64,000 nt of DNA. Origin: a virus. Location of the stretch: the IMG/VR virus record IMGVR_UViG_3300034684_000299, positions 1 through 64,000 of that record. The stretch is one strand, 5' to 3'. This document shows positions 26,230 to 35,092 of this stretch, in pieces. How positions within the stretch are numbered: position 1 is the stretch's first letter; every line of letters starts with the position of its first letter. The translations under genes and the position numbers were made by a program. The notes beneath the pieces are model-generated. The model was not told where the DNA came from and searched no databases. It saw only the letters and a list, made by a program, of their open reading frames with translations.

Positions 26230-28335
26230 TCACCAACCAATTTCTTCAACTTTATCTAAATAATATCCATCTTGTATAGAAATTTTTAACATATAAGAAA
26301 AATTAGTGTATGCAGTTGAATTAGTACCAGCTGTCCAATAAACCTTTATCCCGTTGCTAGTAGTTTCATACTGAGTAGAAGCACCATCTCCGTCTGCACC
26401 CGTGAATGTTTTCAAATCATAGTATTTTGTTAAATCAAGCCATCCTGTTTGTCCTGGCAGTTTGATGTAAGCTTTTAAATTCGTGCCAAAATCAAAATCT
26501 CCAGTAAACTCTAATATTCCATTATTTCTCGGTTGGGTTCCTTTAAACATCCTTATAAAATCAACAAATAATTCTGTTGAATTCATTGAATATATATGTT
26601 CTGGACTCGTTTGAAGGTTTCCTATATAATTGGGATGAACTAATTTGTTTACATATACTATTGCTTGATCGATAACTGGTTGTGTTGAATCCCAAACATT
26701 CATAGCTGGATCGGGTAAAGTATCGTAATTGTCTAAAGGCAGTCGATATGTTTCAGAACAAAAATCTTCTCTTAACCAATTACTCCCGGTACAAGAAGCA
26801 TTATTAATCCAATAAGGAAAATCAAACTCCATATATCTACTGTTAAAAACATTGTACATACTTAATCGAACTTTATCGTTGAACATCTGTATTTTATTTT
26901 GAGGGATAGGAAAAGTTAAATATTTTGAGGGTAATGTTTCCCATGCTTCTGGTACCCTTCCCCATAAATCAGCATACGATAAATTACCTATATTTCCTCC
27001 ATTGATTAAACTTATGCTTATCGGATGAACTTTCAATGTATGCTGTACCAGATTGTTTATTTGTGGTAAATTAATTTCTATGTCAGCATCTTGTAAATAA
27101 GCTATTCCAGAAATATATTTATAGTTTTGGTTAATTACATTATAAACAACAGCATTTTCATCGAATTCTATTGGAACTACATCTTCGATCATAAAACTAT
27201 TATTTTCAAATAATTTGATATTGTTATCATCTGTTCTAAATGATACCCTTAATGTAGAATACCCTTCATTTAAATTCTCTGTTTTAAATTCAACATTTAA
27301 TCTTCCATTGTAAAAAGAAGCAAAAATATCCATATATTTTTCTGGATTTACTATTTCTGCTTTTACTAAATTTCCGTCGTATTCCACTTTTTCTGGATAG
27401 TCACAATCTTCTCCAAGAGGTACTTCCCATTTTTCTTGTAATTCGTCTGTATTTTTATCAAAATATAATATATATTCTACAGACGAAGTTATATCTGATT
27501 TAAATGTTATTGGATTACCTAATTTTGTTACTAATGCTTCTAACCCACCTATTAGTCCATAACCGAGATTGTTTGCATATACAACATTGTAAGCATAAGT
27601 AGCCTCCCATTCGTTATTTTCAAAAATAGGGTCTCTACACAATCTTAATCTAATATAAATTTCTTTCAACGCTTCATTCAATTTATCTATCCCATCTGCT
27701 ACTGAATCAGATGGAAATAATCTAACAGGCGAAATTCCTCCCAAATAACCATCATCGTAAGTACCATCAGAAGGTGTTCCAATTCTCATAACTATTTCTC
27801 GCAACATTTTTAAAATATAATCGATTTGTTGTTGCATGTGTTTTATTTGTCGAGGTAACGGCAATAAATTAGTATATTCTTTATCCCATTCGTCAAATTG
27901 ATTTTTGTATTTTGAATATTCTTCTAGAAATTGTTTATGTGGTCCTTCTAAGAATTGTTGTATGTTATCTACAACATCTGCTACACTGGTAACATCTTTA
28001 TTTCTAATCACGTCACCAGCAGAATTAAACCCTACTGTTACTCTTGCCCCTATATATGAAGCATCTAGCCAAATTCTATTGCTTTCTTGTTCAAAATAAA
28101 AATAATCGGTAGCTGGAGTAGCTAAGGGATATACCATACTCCTACTTAACGATTTACCATCGTCCAATGTAACTGTTATTGGTTTAGTAGGATCAACTAC
28201 CTTGCCAAGTTCTACAAACTCATGTTCAACATCATAAGTTATTTCAACATAGTGTGATACATATGTTCCGTCTGGTTTTTTATATACAGGTGTAAATTCA
28301 GGTAAATAATTAGGATTGTATTGATCGTCTGACAT
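26230..28335 (-). CDS. Tail/baseplate protein with coiled coil, 701 aa
   Basis: The N-terminal beta domain (1-105) has the phage-fibre style opening DGTYVSHYVEITYD...EHEFVELGK and FNSAGDVIRNKDVTS. A helical segment follows (about 115-190: QFLEGPHKQFLEEYSKYKN, RQIKHMQQQIDYILKMLREI), likely a trimeric coiled coil. The long C-terminal part is beta-rich. The start is ATG, with its Shine-Dalgarno separated by a hairpin (28336-28377). It is directly downstream of the tape measure. Probably a tail-tip or fibre protein; not assigned further. Confidence 0.68.
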   Translation of the reverse strand: MSDDQYNPNYLPEFTPVYKKPDGTYVSHYVEITYDVEHEFVELGKVVDPTKPITVTLDDGKSLSRSMVYPLATPATDYFYFEQESNRIWLDASYIGARVTVGFNSAGDVIRNKDVTSVADVVDNIQQFLEGPHKQFLEEYSKYKNQFDEWDKEYTNLLPLPRQIKHMQQQIDYILKMLREIVMRIGTPSDGTYDDGYLGGISPVRLFPSDSVADGIDKLNEALKEIYIRLRLCRDPIFENNEWEATYAYNVVYANNLGYGLIGGLEALVTKLGNPITFKSDITSSVEYILYFDKNTDELQEKWEVPLGEDCDYPEKVEYDGNLVKAEIVNPEKYMDIFASFYNGRLNVEFKTENLNEGYSTLRVSFRTDDNNIKLFENNSFMIEDVVPIEFDENAVVYNVINQNYKYISGIAYLQDADIEINLPQINNLVQHTLKVHPISISLINGGNIGNLSYADLWGRVPEAWETLPSKYLTFPIPQNKIQMFNDKVRLSMYNVFNSRYMEFDFPYWINNASCTGSNWLREDFCSETYRLPLDNYDTLPDPAMNVWDSTQPVIDQAIVYVNKLVHPNYIGNLQTSPEHIYSMNSTELFVDFIRMFKGTQPRNNGILEFTGDFDFGTNLKAYIKLPGQTGWLDLTKYYDLKTFTGADGDGASTQYETTSNGIKVYWTAGTNSTAYTNFSYMLKISIQDGYYLDKVEEIGW

Positions 28336-28377
28336 ATGTTATCGGTGCTATATTTCTTAAGCACCTCTATCCTCCTT
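28336..28377 (-). promoter_or_regulatory. SD-hairpin-start translation control element
   Basis: Minus strand: AAGGAGG (28371-28377), 5 nt, hairpin GGTGCT ... AGCACC (28344-28365), 8 nt, then ATG. Without folding the Shine-Dalgarno is 35 nt from the start; with folding it is about 13 nt. Confidence 0.7.
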
Positions 28378-28388
28378 GTTTTACAAAA

Positions 28389-31300
28389 TTATTCTGCAAC
28401 TGTTTGCGGAATTTTTTGAGTGTTTCTATCTTCCAAATCATTGACATGGTCTATTAATTGATTAATAGATTGCGTTTGATCACTCAATTTTCTGGCAAAA
28501 TTATCAACTGAATCTTTGAATATAATAGTAGATTGAGAAAAAGTATCTGTCGAAGAATTAAAATTGGTAATCGAACTGCTCAATAAGTCTTCGGCAATAC
28601 CAGTTCCTCCTGAAACGGCAGAAGTACCTGTACCACTTTTTAACAAAGTTGAATCTACAATTCCACCCATTAATAATGAACCAATATCGAATGCTTCTTT
28701 TTCATTAAATCTCATCTGCTCTAAGAATGGACCATTATTGGCCATTGACGCCCATCGCAATGCTGACATACTTGCTAATTTTTCATTATCTGTCATTTCC
28801 ATTAAAGTATCTGAAATAGCTCGCAACTCTCCAGAGCCAAATTGTTTTACTATATCTACATATTCTTGATTTGTTATCCCACCTTGCATTTTACTCAAAA
28901 AATCAGCAATAAATCTCGAAGATAAAGCTAATCCCGATGTGATATTTCCTTCACCATAAGCCCCCGTTAGACTAGCTGCTAAGTTACTAGATTCTTCAAG
29001 AATACGTTTTTGAATCTCCGGATTTGTTGCATTATTTATTAATTGTTCAATATTTAAACCTGCCAAAGATTCTGTATCAAATCCATAATTACTATATAGT
29101 TCTTCATAAAGAGGTAAGAAAAATTGTCTTATGTCTTCTTTAGGTATTCCTGCTATAGAATAAGTTTGTTCTAATAATTCTAATGCTTTTTCTGGGTCGG
29201 TAAATGATGCACGAAAAACATCGTAAAGTTGAGCCTGACGTTGAGGAAGATCTTTGGCACCTGCAAGCCCGAAATCTCCTTTTTTAAAAACATCATAAAA
29301 TGTCTTGTTAGTATACATATCTCTAACATTATTATAAAATCTTGTAGCATCTGGCATTATAAGCTCTCCAAAATTTATTGTATTAAAAAATGGTGTGGGT
29401 GTATAATACGATAAACTAGCTTGCCGTTTAAGTTCATTCAATGTTTCTTCATTTTGTATATTACTATTTTGGTTCCAAAACTCTTCTAAAGTTAAATTTG
29501 ATTGGTCTTGGAAAAGTTTTTGTTGTATTAGAGTCAATGAATATATATCTAATCCATAATTTAACAATTCTTCTTCAAGGTCTCTTGCTCGCATTTCAGC
29601 TTCTGTTTGAGGTATTTCCCCGTTAGGACCTTTTGTGTTTACAATTCTTGCTAAACTATACATATTAGGTACATAAGTACCTTCTGCGTTTTTTGTAAAT
29701 TCATATTCTCCTAATCCGCTTTTTCTTAATAATCGGTTATAACTTGTTATAGTATCTTCATACCGCTCTTTTTGTGATTTAGCAATATTTTGAATAGTTC
29801 TTTTTGCATCAGGTTGACTTAAACGTTCTATTGCTACATTTGATATTGCATTGAAATTTTGATTTTCATCTAAAAATGTTTGAAATTGTCTTAATTCTTC
29901 TTCTTGTGGCGGCCTACCAAAAGCCCCAGCAAAAAGTTGAGAAAAAGTACTTATAGCCATTTGTTGCCTTTGTTCTTCTGTTAAGCCGGTTAAATCTCTA
30001 TTAGCAAGTTCTACCACCGTAGCTGCGGTAATGGTACCGAACTTTCCTTCGGGAAAAACCACATTGGCTTGTGCTTGTCTTTCAGTATAAGGTACTTTTT
30101 GAGTATATTGAAAATATTGTTGTGTAGTACTTGTCTGTTGTATCATATCTTTTATCTCTTCTGTATTTCTTTGTAAAGATAAAGAAGGCTCTTCTATAGT
30201 ACCAATTAATTCGTCAACTTTTGCATACAGTTTATTCATAGCATCGGGGTCATTTTCATTAGCTATAAGAAACTGTTGTATTTTAGTTTTTAAATCTTTA
30301 TTATCTATATTACCTTCAGCTAATGCATCAGCAATTTCTTTCAACAATTCAATTTGTGTTGTTTCTCTAGTAGCTTCCTCAATATCAATCCTTTGATTTT
30401 GATAATTCTCTAAGGTAGTAACACCTTGAGTTTCCAATTGTCTAGCAATAGTTTCATATTCTTGTTGTGTCATATTTTCAGTACCTGTGAATTGAGTTAT
30501 AGTGTCATTTATAAACTTTCTAAATGGTTGTATTAAATTTTCGGTTTCAAATTCTATCCCAAAGAAATTGAGACGTCCTTCTTTTATCGCTGTCTCATAT
30601 TGTTGTCTACTTGCGTTTAATTGTTCTAAATTTTCTGGCGTGAAGAATTGCTGATAATAACTAGTGGTAAGCTCTTCGCCAGACAAACCTAAACCATAAT
30701 TTCCCATATTTTGATTAAACGTAGTCCAATCCGGAGATCTTCTACCATAATATGAACTACCTATATCTTCAAAAAATCCTAGCAACTGAGTTCTTGCTTC
30801 TCTAAACACATCCATAAGACTTTGAAAAGTATTTTCAATTCTTTTAGTGAAGGGTATTTGCTCAAATGCTAAATTAGCGTTAGCTACTCTTTCTATTTCT
30901 GACATTCTAGCGTTTTCCACTGCAGTTGGCACAAGAGCAGAAGGTCCATATGTTTGAAATTGTTTTACCAAAGGTTCTAAAAATTGTGGAGTACCAAATC
31001 CTTGATTATACAATTGTTCAACAACCATATTCACATTGTTTCCACTGGTAGCTAATAGATCAACAACATAATTTCCAAACATTGCAGGCATTAAAGCGGC
31101 TTGTATGTCTAACGGGATAGCTTCTGGATTTTCTTCCATAAGTTTAGAAATATAATTTAATTGAGAAGCGGGAGAATTTAAAAATTTTGTTGCAGCTAAT
31201 CCTTGCCCCATCATTTCTAATTCGACAGGATTAATCTGCCCAGTTAAAACTTTTCCAAGTGTTTCAAGATCTATATTGCCTGTTCCACCAGTAACAGCAC

Positions 31301-32507
31301 CTAACAACATAGTTGTGAATTTTGGATCGGTTAACAATCGTTGCATAACTGTTGTTGAAGCTTGACCTACTCTGGCAGCTCCTCCCATTCCTGAAACAAA
31401 TTGATTTGCATTTGGAAGTTCATTAACCATATATGCAGATAAGTTGTTGCCTGCCATAGTAACTAATCCTAATGCTTGCCCATATAATCCCATCTGATTC
31501 CCCATTTGCATTAAACCAGTGGATTGTTGCATTTGAAATTCTTCTGTAGTTCCTGTAACCCATGCTGCTTGTCTATTAGCAAAAGCTATTTGTTGCATTT
31601 GAGTGGTATCTGAAATACCTACATTGGCAAATCCTTTCATAACTTCTAAAGCATCTTCAGTAGAAGTTTTCAAAGCTTGAGAAACTAATCTGTTTGTCTC
31701 TATTAATTGTTTGAAATCTCTTTTGAATTGATCAACTGTATAATTAGCGTTAGTCATTAAATTTGATTGAGAAATCTCCGTAAATAATTTTTTGACATCC
31801 TCAGTATTAAAAACAGGCTCTGTTCTTGCTGTTTTAATAATTTCATTCAAAATATCGCTAGCTTGGGACATCGGAATAGGTGTATAAGGTCTTTCTTCTC
31901 TATTTCTAAACAATCTATTGGCAATTTGCCTTGTCACCATTACATCTGGTAGTGCCATAATATTTTCTACACCTTGTCCTAAACCTAAACCAGCTAAGTT
32001 TCCTAAAGCAGCACCTAAAAATGTACCTACTCCTGGAATTGGAATCAACGAACCTAACGCACCACCAATAAAAGTGCCCAAACCAGAAAAACCAAAATTA
32101 TTTAACATTTGCAATGTAGCAACAGGAAATTGTGATTGAGCTTCCATGTATGCTTCTGTTGGTAACATGGTACGAGCATATCCCATTCCCATATATTCAG
32201 GTTTTAAAACATTCGCAAAAGACATAGTAGGTACAGGCCTTAAAGTTCTATATGGATTAGTAGCCATAGGTGTCATAAGGGCAGGTGCCATTGTAGCAGC
32301 TCTTGCTTGTAGCATAGCTGGAGAAGGTAAGTTGAAAGCGGCTGCTGTTTGCTCGGTAACTCCTACACTAGCTCCATAGAATCTTTCGTTAAATGTAGGG
32401 CCACCCATGGCTTGAGAATAACCATTGATAAATTGAGTTCCTAAATAAAATGGAGTAGAACTCATATATTGGAAACCTTGTGCTAACATATCAGGAGTTA
32501 ACATCAT
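28389..32507 (-). CDS. Tape measure protein candidate, 1372 aa
   Basis: A long, mostly helical protein directly downstream of the chaperone pair with its -1 frameshift site, the standard position of the tail-length gene. A Gly-rich hydrophobic segment (about residues 150-178: FIGGALGSLIPIPGVGTFLGAALGNLAGLGLG) fits the membrane-inserting region of tape measure proteins. Gln-rich helices make up most of the rest. The C-terminal end is a coiled coil (DKLSD-like: FARKLSDQTQSINQLIDHVNDLEDRN). The start is ATG with AGAGGGTGA upstream. If it spans the tail, 1372 residues would fit a tail of roughly 200 nm by the usual 1.5 Angstrom per residue rule. Identification rests on context and composition. 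Confidence 0.75.
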   Translation of the reverse strand: MMLTPDMLAQGFQYMSSTPFYLGTQFINGYSQAMGGPTFNERFYGASVGVTEQTAAAFNLPSPAMLQARAATMAPALMTPMATNPYRTLRPVPTMSFANVLKPEYMGMGYARTMLPTEAYMEAQSQFPVATLQMLNNFGFSGLGTFIGGALGSLIPIPGVGTFLGAALGNLAGLGLGQGVENIMALPDVMVTRQIANRLFRNREERPYTPIPMSQASDILNEIIKTARTEPVFNTEDVKKLFTEISQSNLMTNANYTVDQFKRDFKQLIETNRLVSQALKTSTEDALEVMKGFANVGISDTTQMQQIAFANRQAAWVTGTTEEFQMQQSTGLMQMGNQMGLYGQALGLVTMAGNNLSAYMVNELPNANQFVSGMGGAARVGQASTTVMQRLLTDPKFTTMLLGAVTGGTGNIDLETLGKVLTGQINPVELEMMGQGLAATKFLNSPASQLNYISKLMEENPEAIPLDIQAALMPAMFGNYVVDLLATSGNNVNMVVEQLYNQGFGTPQFLEPLVKQFQTYGPSALVPTAVENARMSEIERVANANLAFEQIPFTKRIENTFQSLMDVFREARTQLLGFFEDIGSSYYGRRSPDWTTFNQNMGNYGLGLSGEELTTSYYQQFFTPENLEQLNASRQQYETAIKEGRLNFFGIEFETENLIQPFRKFINDTITQFTGTENMTQQEYETIARQLETQGVTTLENYQNQRIDIEEATRETTQIELLKEIADALAEGNIDNKDLKTKIQQFLIANENDPDAMNKLYAKVDELIGTIEEPSLSLQRNTEEIKDMIQQTSTTQQYFQYTQKVPYTERQAQANVVFPEGKFGTITAATVVELANRDLTGLTEEQRQQMAISTFSQLFAGAFGRPPQEEELRQFQTFLDENQNFNAISNVAIERLSQPDAKRTIQNIAKSQKERYEDTITSYNRLLRKSGLGEYEFTKNAEGTYVPNMYSLARIVNTKGPNGEIPQTEAEMRARDLEEELLNYGLDIYSLTLIQQKLFQDQSNLTLEEFWNQNSNIQNEETLNELKRQASLSYYTPTPFFNTINFGELIMPDATRFYNNVRDMYTNKTFYDVFKKGDFGLAGAKDLPQRQAQLYDVFRASFTDPEKALELLEQTYSIAGIPKEDIRQFFLPLYEELYSNYGFDTESLAGLNIEQLINNATNPEIQKRILEESSNLAASLTGAYGEGNITSGLALSSRFIADFLSKMQGGITNQEYVDIVKQFGSGELRAISDTLMEMTDNEKLASMSALRWASMANNGPFLEQMRFNEKEAFDIGSLLMGGIVDSTLLKSGTGTSAVSGGTGIAEDLLSSSITNFNSSTDTFSQSTIIFKDSVDNFARKLSDQTQSINQLIDHVNDLEDRNTQKIPQTVAE

Positions 32508-32515
32508 TTTTTAGT

Positions 32516-32833
32516 TCACCCTCTCGTACTTTCTTGATCTGGTTTTTGAAGTTTCAATGTGCCTTCAACTTGCCAATTTTCTTCTTCTTCTTCTTCTTTT
32601 ATTTCAAATTTCATCTGATTTTGTACACCATTAATTAAATTAATATAATCTATAAAACTTTGTTGGGCATTTTCAAATATTTTCTGTTTGTATTCATCTT
32701 TTACAAATTGCAATCTCATCATATTAAATAATGAATTAAACATCAAAAACTCTTTTTCTTGTTTCTTTTTCAATGCATTCAACATAAGTAAGCGATGTCT
32801 TTGATTCTTTGTATATCCATGTTCTAACAGCAT
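32516..32833 (-). CDS. Tail assembly chaperone, T-like second frame (105 aa)
   Basis: Charged, helical (KNQRHRLLMLNALKKKQEKEF, KEEEEEENWQVEGT). It has its own ATG with AGGTGA upstream, but its frame is open upstream to the A AAT TTT site at 32866-32872. It can therefore also be made as a -1 frameshift extension of the preceding gene (116 extra residues, about 355 aa in total). The order G, G-T, tape measure is the classical layout. It is followed by 8 nt and then the tape measure gene. Confidence 0.75.
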   Translation of the reverse strand: MLLEHGYTKNQRHRLLMLNALKKKQEKEFLMFNSLFNMMRLQFVKDEYKQKIFENAQQSFIDYINLINGVQNQMKFEIKEEEEEENWQVEGTLKLQKPDQESTRG

Positions 32834-32862
32834 TTCACCTGTATAAAAAGCACGAGAGGAAT

Positions 32863-33582
32863 TTAAAAATTTTTAATAACATCCGTTTGTTGAAGCATTT
32901 TATTTAATTTTGCATTTGTATCTCCAATAATGTTCATCAGCATGGATGGCTTTTCAGCAAATAAATTTATATAAGGTTTTAAATCATTTTCATAAAAATC
33001 ATCTAAAAATTCATCCATCTTTTCGTTTTTTAACTCTGATATTGTTTTTGCATTACTTTCTTCATTTAATCCCATGCTATATAGCATGTTTAGCAAATCC
33101 TCTCTGTACTTTTTATCTACAGGTTGATAAATTTTTTCTCCATTAATATCTAATAAAGTGAATCGTAAAGATATAAACAAACGCAAAATATTGAATGTTG
33201 CTACATTAATATATGCATCTTTTTTATTCAATAAATAAGATAAAACCAATTGAAACAACAAATTTTCAATAGTGTTCGATAATCTCAAGGAAAAAGAATA
33301 TCTATCTTTAATATGAAATGTTTTGCTGAATTTATCATCCAAATAATAATCCAAGAGTTCCTCTTCTGTGAGTTGAAAATTCAAAGCATATGGGAACTCT
33401 TCAGCTTTTTCTTCCTTTTTAATTGATTCTTTTTTTGGTTCTTCTTTAATTTTTTCTTTAATTTCTTCTTTTTCCGGTTCTTGTGTTGTTTTGGATTCTG
33501 GTTGTTGTTGAACTGATTGATTTTTTTGTGCTAACTTTTTGGCATTTAACATTATTTTCTTGAGTTTCTCATCTTCAGCCAT
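32863..33582 (-). CDS. Tail assembly chaperone, G-like first frame (239 aa)
   Basis: First gene of the minus-strand tail operon; ATG with AATGGAGG upstream. Residues 10-75 are a low-complexity Lys/Glu/Gln linker (QQQPESKTTQEPEKEEIKEK). The rest is helical. The last codons are ATT AAA AAT TTT TAA, a canonical X XXY YYZ heptamer overlapping the stop. A -1 slip continues without stops into the 105-aa frame. In lambda-like tails the G and G-T products bind and chaperone the tape measure protein. Function is inferred from this layout, not from residue-level similarity. Confidence 0.75.
   Translation of the reverse strand: MAEDEKLKKIMLNAKKLAQKNQSVQQQPESKTTQEPEKEEIKEKIKEEPKKESIKKEEKAEEFPYALNFQLTEEELLDYYLDDKFSKTFHIKDRYSFSLRLSNTIENLLFQLVLSYLLNKKDAYINVATFNILRLFISLRFTLLDINGEKIYQPVDKKYREDLLNMLYSMGLNEESNAKTISELKNEKMDEFLDDFYENDLKPYINLFAEKPSMLMNIIGDTNAKLNKMLQQTDVIKNF
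32866..32872 (-). promoter_or_regulatory. Programmed -1 frameshift site
   Basis: Minus strand A AAT TTT directly before the TAA stop (32863-32865). After slipping, the ribosome reads TTA AAT TCC TCT CGT and so on into the ATG of the 105-aa frame with no stop. Confidence 0.75.
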
Positions 33583-33639
33583 GAAAATACCTCCATTTAT
33601 CCTTTGAAAAAATAAAAATTAATTTTACCTATCTTCCAC

Positions 33640-33648
33640 ATTATAGCA
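33640..33648 (-). promoter_or_regulatory. Extended -10 promoter for the tail operon
   Basis: Minus strand TGCTATAAT, about 55 nt upstream of the 239-aa gene. The -35 region is weak, which an extended -10 can tolerate. The intergenic space 33583-33744 separates two divergent operons. Confidence 0.45.
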
Positions 33649-33744
33649 TAACTATCACACCCTAATTAGTATAATACCGATCGATGACTTATGTTTCTGA
33701 TAAAATACTATTGTTAGAAAAACTTATATAAGGAGGAAAAAATT

Positions 33745-33873
33745 TTGAAGAAAATAATAATGAGTATAAATAATAATATAACTAATTCTTTATTAAAGGA
33801 AAAGGTTGAAAATAAAGCATTAAAAATAGTAAAGGCTTCGAAACCTATTTATGTCAAGGTAGAGAAGGAATGA
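33745..33873 (+). CDS. Small basic peptide, 42 aa, leader of the plus-strand operon
   Basis: TTG start 8 nt after AAGGAGG (33731-33736), open for 42 codons (KKIIMSINNNITNSLLKEKV ... KASKPIYVKVEKE), stopping 4 nt before the next ATG. The strong ribosome binding site and tight spacing support real translation. Function is unknown. It may serve as a leader peptide that couples translation to the spike gene. Confidence 0.6.
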   Translation: MKKIIMSINNNITNSLLKEKVENKALKIVKASKPIYVKVEKE

Positions 33874-33877
33874 TTAA

Positions 33878-35038
33878 ATGATAGAATTTGTAGACGCAGT
33901 GGTACAACAAGTTGAACCTATAAATGGTTTAGTAGTTGTTATAGACCACAAATATTGGAAACAGTACAAAGTTCCATATGCTAAATTTTTCTATGCCAAA
34001 CTTAAAGGATTAGAGATAGTTCCTAAGGTAGGATCTATAGGAATTTTGTTGTTGAGTCCTCAAAAAAATATATTTCTCCCTCTTCAGGCTACTATAATCA
34101 ACGATATAGAAAAAAACGCCAGTAAGTTTCCGCTTGAAGAAGGAGACGTTGCTTTTATAAACGATTCCTCTTTAATCAAGATTTCAGAAAATGAATTACT
34201 AATTAAATATAAAAATGGTATACAAATACAGTACGATCAAAACACTGGGCTGTTTTTAATCAAAACAAAATCTTTTTCTTTATTTGATTCCGCACTTTAC
34301 TATTCTACAAATTATAACGATACATTAGGGAAGGCTTCACCAGAGATAACAATTAAAGATAAACCTGAAGAAGAGGAAAATTATTTTCAATTTAAGCTAT
34401 TCAATGCAGATGAATTATTAAAATTGTTTTTTACGCACAAAGAAGAGATGATTTTTGAATTATCAATTACTGATAAGAGAAAGTTAATTCTTTCTCTTTT
34501 CAATCTATCACTATCTCTAAATAAAGACAATTTAACTTTGAATTTTAATGATACGAATATAAACATAACCGACCAAACTACATTTAAAACTCCAGCTTTA
34601 ACAATACAGTCAGATGAAGCTCAAGTGATCACCGGAGATATTAAACTGATTCTAAATAGAAATAATGGTAAAATTCAAGCAGGGGATACATATATTCAGA
34701 TTTCAGATCAAGGTATAGAGATGTTTGGTAATAATATAAATATAAGAGCAGATCAATTAAACTTGAACGGAACTGAATTCAATTTAAACAGTCAAAACAC
34801 CAAAGTTTATTCTCCAACCACTACTTTCAGTGGTGCGATCCTATTCAGGCAAGGGCAGGAAAATTCTTTTGATGTTACAAATCAACAAGAATTGGATAAA
34901 GCGTTACAAGAATTAAAATCCAAAATAGATGCGGAGATAACGAAATTGAATACAGATTTGAATGTCTTTAAAGGATTATATAGAACGCATTTACACGAAA
35001 CTATTTCAGGTGTTCCTACGACACCACCATTATCATAA
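33878..35038 (+). CDS. Baseplate spike protein, gpV/Gp138-like (386 aa)
   Basis: The N-terminal about 90 residues form an OB-like barrel (VDAVVQQVEPINGLVVVID, PKVGSIGILLLSPQKNIFLPL). Next come repeated short beta strands with a period typical of a trimeric beta-helix (NINITDQTTFKTPALTIQSDEAQVITGDIKL, IQISDQGIEMFGNNINIRADQLNLNGTEFNL). A coiled coil follows (about 335-370), and the C-terminus THLHETISGVPTTPPL is the His motif and TxPP ending common in phage gpV/Gp138 spikes. It would form the membrane-piercing tip of the tail. It is the first large gene of the divergent plus-strand operon and is separated from the other tail genes. The start follows GAAGGAA. Confidence 0.7.
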   Translation: MIEFVDAVVQQVEPINGLVVVIDHKYWKQYKVPYAKFFYAKLKGLEIVPKVGSIGILLLSPQKNIFLPLQATIINDIEKNASKFPLEEGDVAFINDSSLIKISENELLIKYKNGIQIQYDQNTGLFLIKTKSFSLFDSALYYSTNYNDTLGKASPEITIKDKPEEEENYFQFKLFNADELLKLFFTHKEEMIFELSITDKRKLILSLFNLSLSLNKDNLTLNFNDTNINITDQTTFKTPALTIQSDEAQVITGDIKLILNRNNGKIQAGDTYIQISDQGIEMFGNNINIRADQLNLNGTEFNLNSQNTKVYSPTTTFSGAILFRQGQENSFDVTNQQELDKALQELKSKIDAEITKLNTDLNVFKGLYRTHLHETISGVPTTPPLS

Positions 35039-35047
35039 TATTAGGGG

Positions 35048-35092
35048 AAAGGAGGGCAAAGCGCATATTTAATAATGCGCTAATTTAAAAAA
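35048..35092 (+). promoter_or_regulatory. SD-hairpin-start translation control element
   Basis: AAAGGAGGG (35048-35056), hairpin AGCGCAT ... ATGCGCT (35060-35081, 7 bp), 11 nt, then ATG at 35093. The hairpin shortens the effective distance from 37 to about 15 nt. An ATG within the 3' arm is followed after one codon by TAA and cannot be the gene start. Confidence 0.7.
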
